Source: Bacteroidales bacterium (GTDB lineage: Bacteria > Bacteroidota > Bacteroidia > Bacteroidales > UBA932). Taken from it: 57,648 nucleotides of DNA. Each line of letters starts with the position of its first letter. The stretch's first letter is position 1. Positions 1 to 8,576 of the stretch are shown one piece after another. Both the position numbers and the translations under genes were made by a program. The notes beneath the pieces are model-generated. The model searched no databases, was not told where the DNA came from, and worked only from the letters and a program-made list of their open reading frames with translations. The stretch is taken from positions 1 through 57,648 of the forward strand of contig JAFZVQ010000066.1 in the NCBI GenBank assembly GCA_017617715.1, in the 5' to 3' direction.

Positions 1-594
1 CACGTCCTCCTTCAGCGCCCCTGCTTTGATCAGGTCCGCGAAAGTGCGCGCGGCCGCCTCGTCTCCGTCATGCCCCACGATGATGCGGCTCGGGTACAGA
101 TTGTCATACAGCGCCTTGGACTCGCGGAGGAATTCCGGAGCGAAAAGGATCTTCGGCGTAACCACCCGGAAAGAGCCGTCCGCCATGCGCTCCCGGTAGC
201 TGAACTTCTCCCGCACAGCCCTGGTGTAGCCCACCGGAATGGTGGATTTGATCACCATCACGGCGTCGGGATTGACCTCCAGCACCAGCTCTATCACCTC
301 TTCGACGTGCGAAGTGTCGAAGAAATTCTTCTTGGGGTCGTAGTTGGTGGGAGCGGCGATCACCACGTAGTCGGCGTCCCGATATGCCGCACGGCCATCA
401 AGGGTGGCGACCAGTTTGAGGTCCTTCTCCGCCAGATATTTCTCTATGTATTCGTCGGCGATGGGGCTGATTCTCTTGTTAATCTTTTCCACCTTCTCCG
501 GAATCACGTCCACGGCCACGACCTCGTGCCGCTGGGAAAGCAGCGTCGCGATCGAGAGACCAACGTATCCTGTTCCTGCTACTGCGATTTTCAT
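1..594 (-). CDS. UDP-glucose/GDP-mannose dehydrogenase family protein (partial, C-terminus outside window)
   Basis: NAD-dependent oxidation of a nucleotide sugar to the uronic acid form, as in UDP-glucose 6-dehydrogenase. The visible 198 residues start [14 protein letters not shown], a Rossmann GxGYVG motif, and include the family segments [20 protein letters not shown] and [15 protein letters not shown]. The catalytic Cys region lies beyond base 1. The start ATG overlaps the stop of the upstream nucleotidyltransferase gene (ATGA), so the two are probably translationally coupled. With the kinase and nucleotidyltransferase upstream, it would complete a route from a free sugar to an NDP-sugar acid, or interconvert the product. 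Substrate (UDP-Glc or another NDP-hexose) is not decided by what is visible. Confidence 0.9.
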   Translation of the reverse strand, partial: MKIAVAGTGYVGLSIATLLSQRHEVVAVDVIPEKVEKINKRISPIADEYIEKYLAEKDLKLVATLDGRAAYRDADYVVIAAPTNYDPKKNFFDTSHVEEVIELVLEVNPDAVMVIKSTIPVGYTRAVREKFSYRERMADGSFRVVTPKILFAPEFLRESKALYDNLYPSRIIVGHDGDEAAARTFADLIKAGALKEDV

Positions 595-1325
595 ATTGCG
601 TATCTTTGTTTTGCTTCTTCGTAAGTGTCGAGGCTGCCGATGTCGAAACGGCCGGCAGGCATGGGCCATGCATGGAGCACGGAGGCGTCCACCATATAGT
701 GCGCGAGGTTGCCGGGGGCGTCGGAGCCGCAGCCATGCTCAATCGCATGCCTGATAAGGTCCAGGTCGTCGCGGCGGTAGATATAAAACGGCGGCACCGC
801 CCAGTGGCTCACCGGCACCTGAGGCTTCTCCTGCATCTGCAGCACCCTCATATCCTCATCCACCTCTATCACGCCGGTCCTCTGCAACTTGTAGATCTCA
901 GGCTCATGATGGCACATTATCATCGACGTACCCCTCTTCCTGAACTCTTCCACAAAACCCCTGAAACTGAAATCCAGGATATTATCCGCCGCCACCACCA
1001 GGATGTCATCGTCGATTCCCAGTTTCTCCAGGGCGAAGATCAGGTCGCGAACGGCGCCGAGGCGCGTCTCATTGCTCTCCGTGCCATCATCAATGATTGT
1101 GACTGGCTTGCTGTAGTGCAGCTGCTTCTTCCAGTTTTCGAAGATCGGGAAAAAACGATGGTTGGTGATAATGATATGTTCATCGATATCCGGAATCGTG
1201 TCGATATCATCCAGCATCCTGCCAAGTATCGTACTCTTCCCTATCTCCAGCAACGGTTTCGGAAAGTTCTTCGTCAACTCCCCCAACCTCGTCGCATATC
1301 CCGCTGCAATTACTATCGTTTTCAT
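591..1325 (-). CDS. Sugar-phosphate nucleotidyltransferase
   Basis: A 244-residue single-domain nucleotidyltransferase that would join a sugar 1-phosphate to an NTP. The N-terminus [17 protein letters not shown] followed by FPKPLLEI is the G-x-x-TRL...PKPL pyrophosphorylase signature, with alanine where many relatives have glycine. [13 protein letters not shown] supplies the acidic metal-binding residue. It lacks the left-handed beta-helix seen in GlmU or GlgC. The start is the ATG five bases after the kinase stop; upstream in-frame sequence belongs to the kinase gene. It lies between a galacturonokinase-like kinase and a UDP-sugar dehydrogenase, so the inferred substrate is the sugar 1-phosphate made by that kinase. 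Nucleotide preference cannot be read from sequence. Confidence 0.85.
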   Translation of the reverse strand: MKTIVIAAGYATRLGELTKNFPKPLLEIGKSTILGRMLDDIDTIPDIDEHIIITNHRFFPIFENWKKQLHYSKPVTIIDDGTESNETRLGAVRDLIFALEKLGIDDDILVVAADNILDFSFRGFVEEFRKRGTSMIMCHHEPEIYKLQRTGVIEVDEDMRVLQMQEKPQVPVSHWAVPPFYIYRRDDLDLIRHAIEHGCGSDAPGNLAHYMVDASVLHAWPMPAGRFDIGSLDTYEEAKQRYAI

Positions 1326-1330
1326 TGAAT

Positions 1331-2464
1331 CTACACGAATCTGGCTCCGTCGTCGGACTTGCAGAAGTAGACGCGGAACGAGTTTTTGTATTGGGGGAAG
1401 CGGGCGAGGTACTTTTCGGTGATCTCCCGCTCGATGGATTCTTTCTTCGACGGATCCACAAGCGCAATGCATGCGCCCTTGAAACCGGCGCCGGAAAAGC
1501 GTCCGCCATAGATACCGTCGGTGGTCAGCATCGCCTCGTATATAGCGATCAACTCTGGAGAGCCGCACTCATAATTGTGGATCGAACTCTCGCACGAAGC
1601 CTTCGACAGCGAACCGAACCACTCGATATTGCCGGTCTCCCAGGCGGTAATGCCCTCGCGCACGCGCTTATGCTCCGAGAAGAAATGCTCAGCCCTGCGC
1701 GCAAAACGCGGCGGCATCTCGTCGCGGTGGCGCTTGAACATAGACTCGCTGACGTCCCTCAGGAACGTCTTCCCCTGCTCCTTCAGCGGAATGTTCTCAT
1801 ACGCCTGCACCAGCCAGGTGGCCGTCTTGCACTCCGCCACGCGGAGATTGTAGTCGCTGCTCATGAGGCTGCGGGTCAGGCCGCTGAAGAAAATGCCCAG
1901 CTCGAAATCCGGCATCTCAGGATTCCTGGGGATAAGCCGGTACTCGTTGCTCTCGCAGTCAAGCATCAGCAGATGGTCCTTCTTGCCCAAGGCGATACAC
2001 GCCTGGTCCAGGAGGCCGTTGTTCAGGCCGATATACTCCCGCTCAGCCTCGGAAGCGATCTTCATCACCTCGAAAGCCTCCAGCGTGATACTGTTCGCCT
2101 TGGCAAACGCCATCACGTAAGCGATAAGCACAGCCGCGCTGCTGCTCAGGCCGCCAACGGGAATGGAGCCCTTGATCACCCCGGTGATACCCCGGGAAAG
2201 CTTGAAGCGCTTCTGGAGGGCAAACTTCGCCCCGCGCGCGTAATCGCCCCATTCGCCCTGCTTCACGAGGGCAGGCATGGCGATATCGAACTCCACGTGG
2301 CCGGAGAAGGTCTCGGAGTCCAGCACGACGCGGCTGTCGTCCCTGACGTCGAACTCCAGGTCGACGCCTTTGTCGATGGCAAAACCCGTCACCAGGCCGT
2401 GCTGATGATCGACGTGCGCGCCAAGAGGGCATACACGGTAAGGGCTGAAAATATGGTACTGCAT
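1331..2464 (-). CDS. GHMP sugar kinase, galacturonokinase/galactokinase-like
   Basis: Anomeric sugar 1-kinase of the galactokinase group, 377 residues. GHMP motif 1 reads YRVCPLGAHVDHQHG at the N-terminus, motif 2 is PVGGLSSSAAVL at about 109-120, and motif 3 is FSGAGFKGAC near the C-terminus. Motif 1 differs from the galactokinase form (GRVNLIGEHTDY) and resembles what I recall of plant galacturonokinase (PLGAH-DHQ). It is the first gene of a tight three-gene operon, so a salvage kinase for galacturonate or a related sugar is a better guess than a Leloir galactokinase: no galT, galE or mutarotase lies nearby in what is visible. The substrate assignment is inference. Confidence 0.85.
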   Translation of the reverse strand: MQYHIFSPYRVCPLGAHVDHQHGLVTGFAIDKGVDLEFDVRDDSRVVLDSETFSGHVEFDIAMPALVKQGEWGDYARGAKFALQKRFKLSRGITGVIKGSIPVGGLSSSAAVLIAYVMAFAKANSITLEAFEVMKIASEAEREYIGLNNGLLDQACIALGKKDHLLMLDCESNEYRLIPRNPEMPDFELGIFFSGLTRSLMSSDYNLRVAECKTATWLVQAYENIPLKEQGKTFLRDVSESMFKRHRDEMPPRFARRAEHFFSEHKRVREGITAWETGNIEWFGSLSKASCESSIHNYECGSPELIAIYEAMLTTDGIYGGRFSGAGFKGACIALVDPSKKESIEREITEKYLARFPQYKNSFRVYFCKSDDGARFV

Positions 2465-2470
2465 ATGATA

Positions 2471-2497
2471 GATTCTTCGACTTCGCTCAGAATGACA
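2471..2497. repeat. Dispersed short repeat, copy 1 (GATTCTTCG...AATGACA)
   Basis: A 27-base sequence starting GATTCTTCGACTTCGCTCAG and ending AATGACA. A near-identical copy lies at 56908-56933, and a reverse-complement relative (TGTCATCCTGAGCG...) at 35399-35425. All three copies are intergenic. Short repeats of this kind are scattered through many bacterial genomes. Confidence 0.7.
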
Positions 2498-2530
2498 AAT
2501 GGACTTCGCGCAGAGGGGTATGAGGGAAAA

Positions 2531-2610
2531 GGGTATAGTTTACCCTGTCCGGGGCCATATTAAAAACTGCCCCGGTCAAGGCCGGGCCCTTGAAGCATTG
2601 CTCCGCTTCA
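2531..2610. repeat. Cluster of small inverted repeats in the leader of the nucleotide-sugar operon
   Basis: Between the presumed promoter at 2681-2688 and the kinase start at 2464 lie several inverted repeats. GGGTA/TACCC pairs 2531-2535 with 2541-2545, and CCGGGGC/GCCCCGG pairs 2549-2555 with 2569-2575. An overlapping CCCGG(tcaag)GCCGGG follows, and then GAAGC/GCTTC near 2590-2607. The rest of the 2465-2783 gap holds repeat copy 1, a promoter and a terminator; I see no gene in it. Confidence 0.4.
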
Positions 2611-2680
2611 GCCGGTCCTGCTCCCATCCGAGAGCGGTGTCCGCGAGCCCCCGCTTTCCGGCACATGCCCAAAAAGCATA

Positions 2681-2688
2681 CAAAGATA
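2681..2688 (-). promoter_or_regulatory. Candidate -7 box TATCTTTG for the nucleotide-sugar operon
   Basis: TATCTTTG on the minus strand fits the Bacteroidota -7 consensus TAnnTTTG. A TTG lies about 22 bases upstream in AT-rich DNA, slightly wide spacing. If used, it would give a leader of roughly 210 bases before the kinase ATG. Confidence 0.45.
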
Positions 2689-2724
2689 CTAATATTTTTT
2701 TATATATTATCAAAACTTTCTTGC

Positions 2725-2758
2725 AAAAAAAGGAGCCCGGGCTTGCGGCCAGGGCTCC
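2725..2758 (-). terminator. Rho-independent terminator of the 2784-3479 gene
   Basis: On the minus strand a GGAGCCC stem (2752-2758) pairs with GGGCTCC (2732-2738) and is followed by seven T residues (2725-2731). It lies just downstream of the membrane-protein gene stop. Confidence 0.85.
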
Positions 2759-2783
2759 GAAAAGAAACGGCTTAAAACTTCAG

Positions 2784-3479
2784 TTATTCAGCGGCCGGAG
2801 CTTCAGGGGCGGGCTCGGGCTCTGCGGGAGCTGCAGGAGCTTCGGGAGCCTTGCAGCCGCAACCGATCTGGCCTTCTGCGAACATTTCGTCAGCCTTCTT
2901 CTGGAAATGGGCATACATCACGCCTTCCACGGCGACAGTGACAGCCATGTAGCAGATAAACAGGGCGAGAACGAAAATCCAGCCCACCTTGGGAATCAGG
3001 CCGAAAATAGCGGAGAGTATGCTGATGCAAACGCCCAGTACAAGATACACAAGGAAGATGTTCCACTTCTCTCCGTCGGTGGCTTTATAGCTGATCTTCA
3101 GGCACTTGGTCGGAGACAAACCCTTGTCGATAAAGAAGAAGATCGCGAACATCCATGCAAAGCACATCACGATGGCGGGGATGAGCATGAACACAGCCGC
3201 CACGGAAATACCCATGGACATGAGGCCCATGAGGATGAAGAAATCGCCAAGGTTGTTGCGGTTCTCCTTCTGGAAGATGTCGAGCGGATTGATCACTTCT
3301 CCGCGGCCGATCTTGATGGTGGCCTTGTAGAGACCGATGGTCGTGCCTATGTTGATGTAGGGGATCCAAACGGTCAGGATGTACAGGACGATCATCAGGA
3401 TAAGGGGTCCGATGTTCTTGATGCCATACTGGACTGCGTCCATAATGGTCTGCTTGACTTGTAGTTTTTGAGTTGCCAT
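2784..3479 (-). CDS. Multi-spanning inner-membrane protein of unknown function
   Basis: 231 residues starting MATQKLQVKQ. I do not recognise the family with confidence. Hydrophobic stretches (for example LILMIVLYILTVWIP, ILMGLMSMGISVAAVFML, FLVYLVLGVCISIL and IFVLALFICYMAVTVAV) suggest four to six membrane spans. After a CGCK motif the C-terminus is a low-complexity tail rich in Ala, Pro and Glu. The start is the ATG at 3479, placed downstream of a good promoter (-7 TATATTTG at 3519-3526), rather than the upstream in-frame TTG/ATG options. It is a single-gene unit with its own terminator. Confidence 0.8.
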   Translation of the reverse strand: MATQKLQVKQTIMDAVQYGIKNIGPLILMIVLYILTVWIPYINIGTTIGLYKATIKIGRGEVINPLDIFQKENRNNLGDFFILMGLMSMGISVAAVFMLIPAIVMCFAWMFAIFFFIDKGLSPTKCLKISYKATDGEKWNIFLVYLVLGVCISILSAIFGLIPKVGWIFVLALFICYMAVTVAVEGVMYAHFQKKADEMFAEGQIGCGCKAPEAPAAPAEPEPAPEAPAAE

Positions 3480-3518
3480 AAAAATATTTTTTAAAAAGAA
3501 ATTGTGTTCACATCTTTG

Positions 3519-3526
3519 CAAATATA
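3519..3526 (-). promoter_or_regulatory. Promoter -7 box TATATTTG with TTG 20 bases upstream
   Basis: TATATTTG matches TAnnTTTG, and a TTG -33 element sits 20 bases upstream. It would drive the 2784-3479 membrane-protein gene with a leader of about 35 bases. Confidence 0.65.
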
Positions 3527-3549
3527 GCAATTATTTCGCTTTCCTGCAA

Positions 3550-5457
3550 CTACTTGAAAACTTTCAGCAAGGTCACGATTCCGTCCATCGCAGAAGCCAG
3601 TATGCACACTCCGTCAGGCTCTTCCCAGGCTTCCAGGGGATTCACCAGCGCCACTGAAATCTTACGCACCCACATCAGCGAACCGTCCTGCAGACTGAAT
3701 GCGAACAAGTTGCCCTTATCGCTGGGCGTCAGTACCATACCGTCTATCTCCACCAGCGCCGAAGGCCCGATTTCATACCCCATGCCGTTGGGCACGCTCC
3801 ACGCCAGCTCCTCCGGCAGCAACTCCCTCCCGCACCGCACGTCCGCCCTGAAAGCGTACGAACGGTTGTGCATGGTCTTCACAAGCACCGTGGAGCCGTC
3901 CGAAGACAGGCCGATGGCTTCCCTGCCCCCGTCCGCACGGAACAATTCCTCCCCCGTACGCGCGTCCAGAGCATAAACCTTACGGTCAGGCACGGCGATG
4001 AAGATGCGTCCGCAAGCCTTCACAGGCCACGTCGCCGCCGGCGAATACATACGCGACGGCCGTTCGCAACGCCACGTCCACTGCAGCGCGCCGCTCCCGG
4101 TGTCGAGCGAATACAGGCGCCCGGACCAGCTGCCGAATACCACCTGCTCCGCATCCACGAACGCGCGGCACTCCACGAACCCTTCCACCCCGTCGAAGCG
4201 CCACACTTCCCTGCCGCTCTCCAGCGCCAGCGCCCGGAACACTCCGTCGGACGCTCCGATGAACACTTTCCCGTCGAAAACCACGGGCGAAGCCAGCACC
4301 GACTTCCCCGCCCTGACGGTCCATTTCACACGCCCGCTGCCGGCGTCGAGCGCGTAGATACAGCCGTCCGTGCAGCCGAACACAAGCAGGCCGTCTCCAA
4401 CTGCAGGCGTACTGAAGATCTTACCTCCGAACTGCCTGCTCCACAGACGCTTGCCATCGACCACGGAAATGCATCGCACGCACCCCGAAGCCGTTGTGAA
4501 CCACGCCCTCTCCCCTTCCCTCGCGAAGCCTGCCACGACGTTGCTGTCTTCCTGCAGCCGCCACAATTCCCGCACCTGCGGATAGCGGTCGTTCACATCG
4601 TAGCGCAGCCACGGATAGGAGGCCGGCAAGCCATCTGCGTCGTAACGCACGGTGTCGGTGAGTTCGCAGAGGTGCCGCCCGTACCAGGTCTCTTCTTCAG
4701 CCGGAGCGCCCGGCGGCAGGCGGCGTTCGCGCACAGACACGCTGTCGGGCCAGACGGAGAAAATGTTGTAGCCGGGAGGCCGTTTCCTGTCGGCCATGGT
4801 GGAACGCCCGAGCACGGCGGGTATGCCGTCGTAGCACATTGGGCGGTTCTGGTGCCAGTGCCCACCTATCTCGAACTGCACGCCGGCGCGCTTGAGGGCC
4901 TTGGTGACGTCGAAATAGTTGAGTACGGAGGTGTCCTGCGGGTAGTGGTTGATAAAGATGCTCTTACGGCCTGCAGGAAGGCTTTCCAACCACTCCATGC
5001 TCTCGCGCGGGAGCAGCGCCGGGGCCATGCGCATGTCCGGGCCGCAGTTGCAGCCAAGGAAGCGCCAGCCGCCGGCTTCAAATTCGAAATGCTCGTAGCC
5101 GAAGACCTTGCGGAAGGTATTGCAGCCGGATTCGGACCACTTGGCATCGTGGTTGCCGGCCACCACCCAGTAGCGCAGGCGGAGCGAGTCGAGCAGCGCC
5201 TTTGCGGCACGGATTTCTTCATCTGAGCCAAAATCGGTCACGTCCCCGCCGAACACCACGAAATCCAGGGAATCGCGGGCATTGATATCGGCTATGCAGG
5301 CACGCAGGTCGTCGAAAGAGCGGGAGCCGGGCGAGAGGTGGGTGTCGGTCAGGAAGGCGAAGCGCACCGGTTCGTCTCCGGCCGGCTCGCTGGGGCTGCA
5401 AGACAGCAGCAACGAAGCCGCGGTCAGCAGCAGTACGGCAGTCCCGCGCAGGCTCAT
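3550..5457 (-). CDS. Lipoprotein with calcineurin-like phosphoesterase and PQQ-type beta-propeller domains
   Basis: 635 residues. The lipoprotein signal ends at Cys20 (LLLSC), so the protein is probably anchored in an envelope membrane. Residues about 30-205 carry the metallophosphoesterase motifs DTH (38-40), GGDVTD (70-75), GNHD (101-104), NHY (170-172) and GHWH (199-202). All metal ligands look present. From about 290 onward there are repeated blade motifs (GRVKWTVRAGKSVLASP, SGREVWRF, LYSLDTGSGALQW, VYALDARTGEELF) like PQQ/YncE-type propellers. The ATG overlaps the murF stop (ATGA), so it is cotranscribed with cell-wall synthesis. The substrate is unknown. Confidence 0.85.
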   Translation of the reverse strand: MSLRGTAVLLLTAASLLLSCSPSEPAGDEPVRFAFLTDTHLSPGSRSFDDLRACIADINARDSLDFVVFGGDVTDFGSDEEIRAAKALLDSLRLRYWVVAGNHDAKWSESGCNTFRKVFGYEHFEFEAGGWRFLGCNCGPDMRMAPALLPRESMEWLESLPAGRKSIFINHYPQDTSVLNYFDVTKALKRAGVQFEIGGHWHQNRPMCYDGIPAVLGRSTMADRKRPPGYNIFSVWPDSVSVRERRLPPGAPAEEETWYGRHLCELTDTVRYDADGLPASYPWLRYDVNDRYPQVRELWRLQEDSNVVAGFAREGERAWFTTASGCVRCISVVDGKRLWSRQFGGKIFSTPAVGDGLLVFGCTDGCIYALDAGSGRVKWTVRAGKSVLASPVVFDGKVFIGASDGVFRALALESGREVWRFDGVEGFVECRAFVDAEQVVFGSWSGRLYSLDTGSGALQWTWRCERPSRMYSPAATWPVKACGRIFIAVPDRKVYALDARTGEELFRADGGREAIGLSSDGSTVLVKTMHNRSYAFRADVRCGRELLPEELAWSVPNGMGYEIGPSALVEIDGMVLTPSDKGNLFAFSLQDGSLMWVRKISVALVNPLEAWEEPDGVCILASAMDGIVTLLKVFK

Positions 5458-6755
5458 AATTCGGGCAGCACGGTCTCCATCCGGGTGCCCCTGGAGCCCT
5501 TGACAAGTATGGCCTTTCCGCTGGCCGGGCGCTCCTTCAGGAAGGCTGCGAGAGCAGGTGAATCTGCAAAGCAGGTGAAGCCATATAACCAGGTATCTTC
5601 CACTGCTTTGGCAAACTCTTCACCAACCAGCATCGCAGGTATCCCGAGAGCCTCAAGAAGGCGAACCACCTTCACGTGCTCGGCCACTGATTCGGCGCCG
5701 AGTTCGCGCATTTCTCCGAGCAGCGCGAGCTTCTCCGGCGCCTGCATGGAGGCAAAGTTTTCGAGGGCTGCGCGCATCGACGAGGGGTTGGCGTTGTAGG
5801 CATCCACGATGAGGGTGTTGCGTTCAGTGCGGACCATCTGGGAGCGCTGGTTGGAAGGCACGTAGGCCTCCAGTGCGGCCACGGCATCCGCCCTTGGCAC
5901 GCCGAAGTAGTCGCCCACGGCGAGGGCCGCGAGCACGTTGGCCGCATTGTAGGCGCCAACGAGTTGCGTGCGTATCCGGGTATCGCCAACCTGCAGGCCC
6001 AGGAAGGGGGCCTCAGGGGTGGTCGGGAGAAGCGTGGCGCCTTGATAATCAAGGCCGTAGCCGAAGAAGTGGCACGGCAGGCCGGCGGCCATTCCGCGCA
6101 GGTCGGCATCGTCTTCATTGATGAAAATCAAGCTGCCGGGGCTCTGGCCGAGCCAGCGGTAGAGCGCCCCTTTCGCCTGCTTCACGCCTTCGAAAGAGCC
6201 GAAGCCGAGGAGGTGGGCACTGCCCACGTTGGTGATCAGGCCATAGTCGGGACGGCTCACGCGCACCAGCTTTTCAATGTCGTCGGGGTGATTTGCGCCC
6301 ATCTCGATGACGGCAATTTCGGTGTCGGGGGTTATGCTGAGCAGGCTCAGGGGCACGCCGATGTCGTTGTTGAGGTTGCCTTTGGTGGCCGTGACTTTGT
6401 ATTTCTTCGCCAGCACGGCGGCTATGAGTTCCTTTGTGGTGGTCTTGCCGTTGGTGCCGGTGAGGCCGATGACGGGCAGTTTTCCGTCGCGGACGTGGGT
6501 GCGGTGCCAGACGGCGAGGTCGCGAAGGGTGGTTTGAGGGTCGGGGACCCTGATGATCCTGGGATCGTCCGGCAACTGCGCATCCGCCGCAACCACCGCC
6601 CACGCAGCGCCGTCCTCCAAAGCCTTGAGGGCAAAAGCATTGCCGTCAAAGTTCTCACCACGAAGGGCGAAGAACATCTCCCCGCCCTTTATCGTACGGC
6701 TGTCGGTCGTCACCCTATACCCGCCGCTGCAATATAAATCATAAAGATCTTTCAT
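5454..6755 (-). CDS. murF: UDP-N-acetylmuramoyl-tripeptide--D-alanyl-D-alanine ligase
   Basis: Cytoplasmic ATP-dependent ligase adding D-Ala-D-Ala to the UDP-MurNAc-tripeptide, the last soluble step in peptidoglycan precursor synthesis. 433 residues, normal length. The substrate-binding N-domain has TTDSRTIKGGEMFFAL. The ATP loop GLTGTNGKTTTKE is at about 97-109, GNLNNDIGVPLSLL follows, the central-domain segment EMGANHPDDIEKL matches Mur ligases, and VDAYNANPSSMRAAL is the typical MurF C-terminal motif. It lies 47 bases after dut and overlaps the downstream phosphoesterase gene by four bases. Confidence 0.97.
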   Translation of the reverse strand: MKDLYDLYCSGGYRVTTDSRTIKGGEMFFALRGENFDGNAFALKALEDGAAWAVVAADAQLPDDPRIIRVPDPQTTLRDLAVWHRTHVRDGKLPVIGLTGTNGKTTTKELIAAVLAKKYKVTATKGNLNNDIGVPLSLLSITPDTEIAVIEMGANHPDDIEKLVRVSRPDYGLITNVGSAHLLGFGSFEGVKQAKGALYRWLGQSPGSLIFINEDDADLRGMAAGLPCHFFGYGLDYQGATLLPTTPEAPFLGLQVGDTRIRTQLVGAYNAANVLAALAVGDYFGVPRADAVAALEAYVPSNQRSQMVRTERNTLIVDAYNANPSSMRAALENFASMQAPEKLALLGEMRELGAESVAEHVKVVRLLEALGIPAMLVGEEFAKAVEDTWLYGFTCFADSPALAAFLKERPASGKAILVKGSRGTRMETVLPEL

Positions 6756-6764
6756 ATCTCATTT

Positions 6765-6799
6765 CGTTTTGCGGAAGGGGTCTACCCTCCCGCAAAACG
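6765..6799. repeat. Inverted repeat CGTTTTGCGG/CCGCAAAACG between dut and murF
   Basis: Ten-base arms at 6765-6774 and 6790-6799 enclose a 15-base loop. The same arm core, GTTTTGCGG/CCGCAAAAC, is found in the much larger palindromic element at 10807-10934, so this may be a minimal member of the same family. Confidence 0.6.
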
Positions 6800-6802
6800 C
6801 TG

Positions 6803-7237
6803 CTATTTAGTTCCGGTGCTGCCGAAGCCGCCGGTGCCGCGGTGGGATTCAGCAAGTGATTCAGACTCTTCCCACTCGATGACTTCGTGGCGGGCGAGGA
6901 CGAGCTGCGCGATGCGCTCGCCGCGCTCCACCACAAAATCCTGGTCGGAAAGGTTCACGAGGATGACGCACACCTCGCCGCGATAGTCGGCATCGATGGT
7001 GCCGGGCGCGTTGAGCACGGTCACGCCCTTCTTTGCCGCAAGCCCGCTCCTGGGCCGCACCTGCACTTCGCAGCCAGGGGGAATCTCAAGATACAGGCCC
7101 GTGGGCACGAGGGCGCGACCGAGGGGCTTGAGCACTATGGGCTCAGGGTTGTCGGCGCGCACGTCAAGCCCGGCGGAAAACTCCGTAGCATACTCCGGCA
7201 GCGGGTTCGAGCTACGGTTTATCACCTTGACTTTCAT
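6803..7237 (-). CDS. dut: Deoxyuridine 5'-triphosphate nucleotidohydrolase (dUTPase)
   Basis: Hydrolyses dUTP to dUMP and pyrophosphate, limiting uracil in DNA and feeding dTMP synthesis. 144 residues, the usual trimeric dUTPase size. All five motifs are visible: SAGLDVRA (about 21-28), RPRSGLA (61-67), [14 protein letters not shown] (76-89, with the catalytic Asp and the uracil-binding region), ERIAQLV (107-113) and the C-terminal Gly-rich arm [10 protein letters not shown]. The start ATG is four bases downstream of the permease stop, so it shares that transcript. A nucleoside permease with dUTPase makes biological sense. Confidence 0.97.
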   Translation of the reverse strand: MKVKVINRSSNPLPEYATEFSAGLDVRADNPEPIVLKPLGRALVPTGLYLEIPPGCEVQVRPRSGLAAKKGVTVLNAPGTIDADYRGEVCVILVNLSDQDFVVERGERIAQLVLARHEVIEWEESESLAESHRGTGGFGSTGTK

Positions 7238-7241
7238 CTCC

Positions 7242-8522
7242 TTATGCAGCGGCTTTCTGCTTCTGCGGGTCCTTGAACAGGATCATGAAGAGCACACCCA
7301 CCACGAAGGCGTAGCCTGCGAAAATGTACCATGCGCTGGCCCAGTTGGCCGGAGTGTTGAACACGTCGCATGCATCGACCACGGCGCCGGCGGCGAGGGT
7401 GCCGATCGTGGCGCCCAGACCGTTGGTCATCAGCATGAACACGCCCTGCGCGCTGGAGCGGATATCGGTGGTGGTGTTCTGCTCAACGTAGAGCGAACCG
7501 GAAATATTGAAGAAGTCGAATGCGACGCCGTAGACTATGCAGCTGAGCACGAACAGGAGCACTCCGGGCATGGCCGGGTTGCCGAGGCCGAAGAAGCCGA
7601 AACGGAACACCCATGCGAACATGGCTATGAGCATCACCTTCTTGATGCCGAACTTCTTCATGCAGAACGGTATCAGCAGGATACAGAGGGTTTCGGAGGC
7701 CTGCGAGATGGCTATCAGGGCGTTGGAATTCTTGACGGCGAAGGTGTCGGCAAGGGCGGGATCGGACGCGAAGGAGCCCAGGAAAGTGTTGGCATAGCCG
7801 TTGGTGACCTGGAGCGAAGCGCCAAGGAGCATCGAGAAGATGAAGAAAATGGCGAACTGGCCGTCCTTGAAGAGGCTGAAAGCCTTGAGGCCGAACGCGT
7901 CGGCGAAGGACTGCTTGCCGGAACTCTTGTTCACGGGGCAGGCCGGCATGCTCAGGGCGTAGCCGCAGAGCACCAGGGAAAGGATGCCGGACGAGAACAG
8001 CTGTGTATATGAATCCTGCATGGCCACGCCGCCTATCTTGAGGAAGTTGGTCAGCAGCATGCTGCATATGAAGCCGACGGTGCCGAACACGCGGATGGGC
8101 GGGAAGGCGACCACGGGATCCATCCCCTCCTTGCCGAGGGCGTTGTAGGCCACGGAATTGGCGATAGCGATGGTGGGCATGAAGAAGGCCACGCTGATGC
8201 TGTAGAGGATGAAGAGAGGGGCGAAAGCCACTCCGCCTCCGGCATTCATGCAGTAGAAGCCTGCGCCTATCATGGCAGCGCCGGCGATGCCGTGGCAGAG
8301 CGACAGCACCTTCTGCGCCTCAATCTTGCGGTCGGCCACAATACCCATGAGGGTGGGCATGAATATGGACACGATGCCCTGCATCGCAAAGAACCATTTG
8401 ATCTGGGAGCCCAGACCTATGTTTCCGAGATAACGGCCGAGAGAAGTCAGGTATGCACCCCAGACCGCGAACTCCAGGAAATTCATCAAGACAAGCTTGA
8501 TGGTAATGGGTTTGATTTTCAT
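7242..8522 (-). CDS. MFS nucleoside permease (NupG-type H+ symporter family)
   Basis: Inner-membrane proton-coupled transporter, 426 residues with about 12 hydrophobic spans. The N-terminus [25 protein letters not shown] resembles NupG/XapB nucleoside:H+ symporters, as do [20 protein letters not shown] and [13 protein letters not shown]. The ATG at 8522 is preferred to an in-frame TTG two codons earlier. It heads the operon permease-dut-murF-phosphoesterase. A promoter with -7 box TATATTTG lies at 8545-8552, only 12 bases from the oppositely oriented tgt -7 box. Nucleoside specificity is family-level inference. Confidence 0.88.
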   Translation of the reverse strand: MKIKPITIKLVLMNFLEFAVWGAYLTSLGRYLGNIGLGSQIKWFFAMQGIVSIFMPTLMGIVADRKIEAQKVLSLCHGIAGAAMIGAGFYCMNAGGGVAFAPLFILYSISVAFFMPTIAIANSVAYNALGKEGMDPVVAFPPIRVFGTVGFICSMLLTNFLKIGGVAMQDSYTQLFSSGILSLVLCGYALSMPACPVNKSSGKQSFADAFGLKAFSLFKDGQFAIFFIFSMLLGASLQVTNGYANTFLGSFASDPALADTFAVKNSNALIAISQASETLCILLIPFCMKKFGIKKVMLIAMFAWVFRFGFFGLGNPAMPGVLLFVLSCIVYGVAFDFFNISGSLYVEQNTTTDIRSSAQGVFMLMTNGLGATIGTLAAGAVVDACDVFNTPANWASAWYIFAGYAFVVGVLFMILFKDPQKQKAAA

Positions 8523-8544
8523 AAGCAAATAGGGTTACAACACA

Positions 8545-8552
8545 CAAATATA
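8545..8552 (-). promoter_or_regulatory. -7 box TATATTTG of the permease-dut-murF operon
   Basis: TATATTTG fits TAnnTTTG and sits 23 bases before the ATG at 8522. No clear TTG -33 is present at the right spacing. It is back-to-back with the tgt box at 8565-8572. Confidence 0.55.
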
Positions 8553-8564
8553 AGAAATTTTCAG

Positions 8565-8572
8565 TATTTTTG
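8565..8572 (+). promoter_or_regulatory. -7 box TATTTTTG of tgt-lptG
   Basis: TATTTTTG ends four bases before the tgt ATG at 8577, so a transcript from it would be leaderless or nearly so. No good -33 TTTG is visible. The opposing permease promoter occupies the same 30 bases. Confidence 0.45.
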
Positions 8573-8576
8573 CACT

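Noticed and set aside
1325-2563. A 412-codon plus-strand frame across the GHMP kinase gene
   Set aside because: It runs antisense to a kinase with all three GHMP motifs; no recognisable protein on the plus strand.
2499-3464. A 321-codon plus-strand frame across the membrane-protein gene and its terminator
   Set aside because: It crosses an intrinsic terminator and lies antisense to a gene with a good promoter and clear membrane spans.
3868-5226. A 452-codon plus-strand frame across the phosphoesterase-propeller gene
   Set aside because: Composition (His/Arg/Ala/Pro-rich) and position mark it as a shadow of the minus-strand gene.
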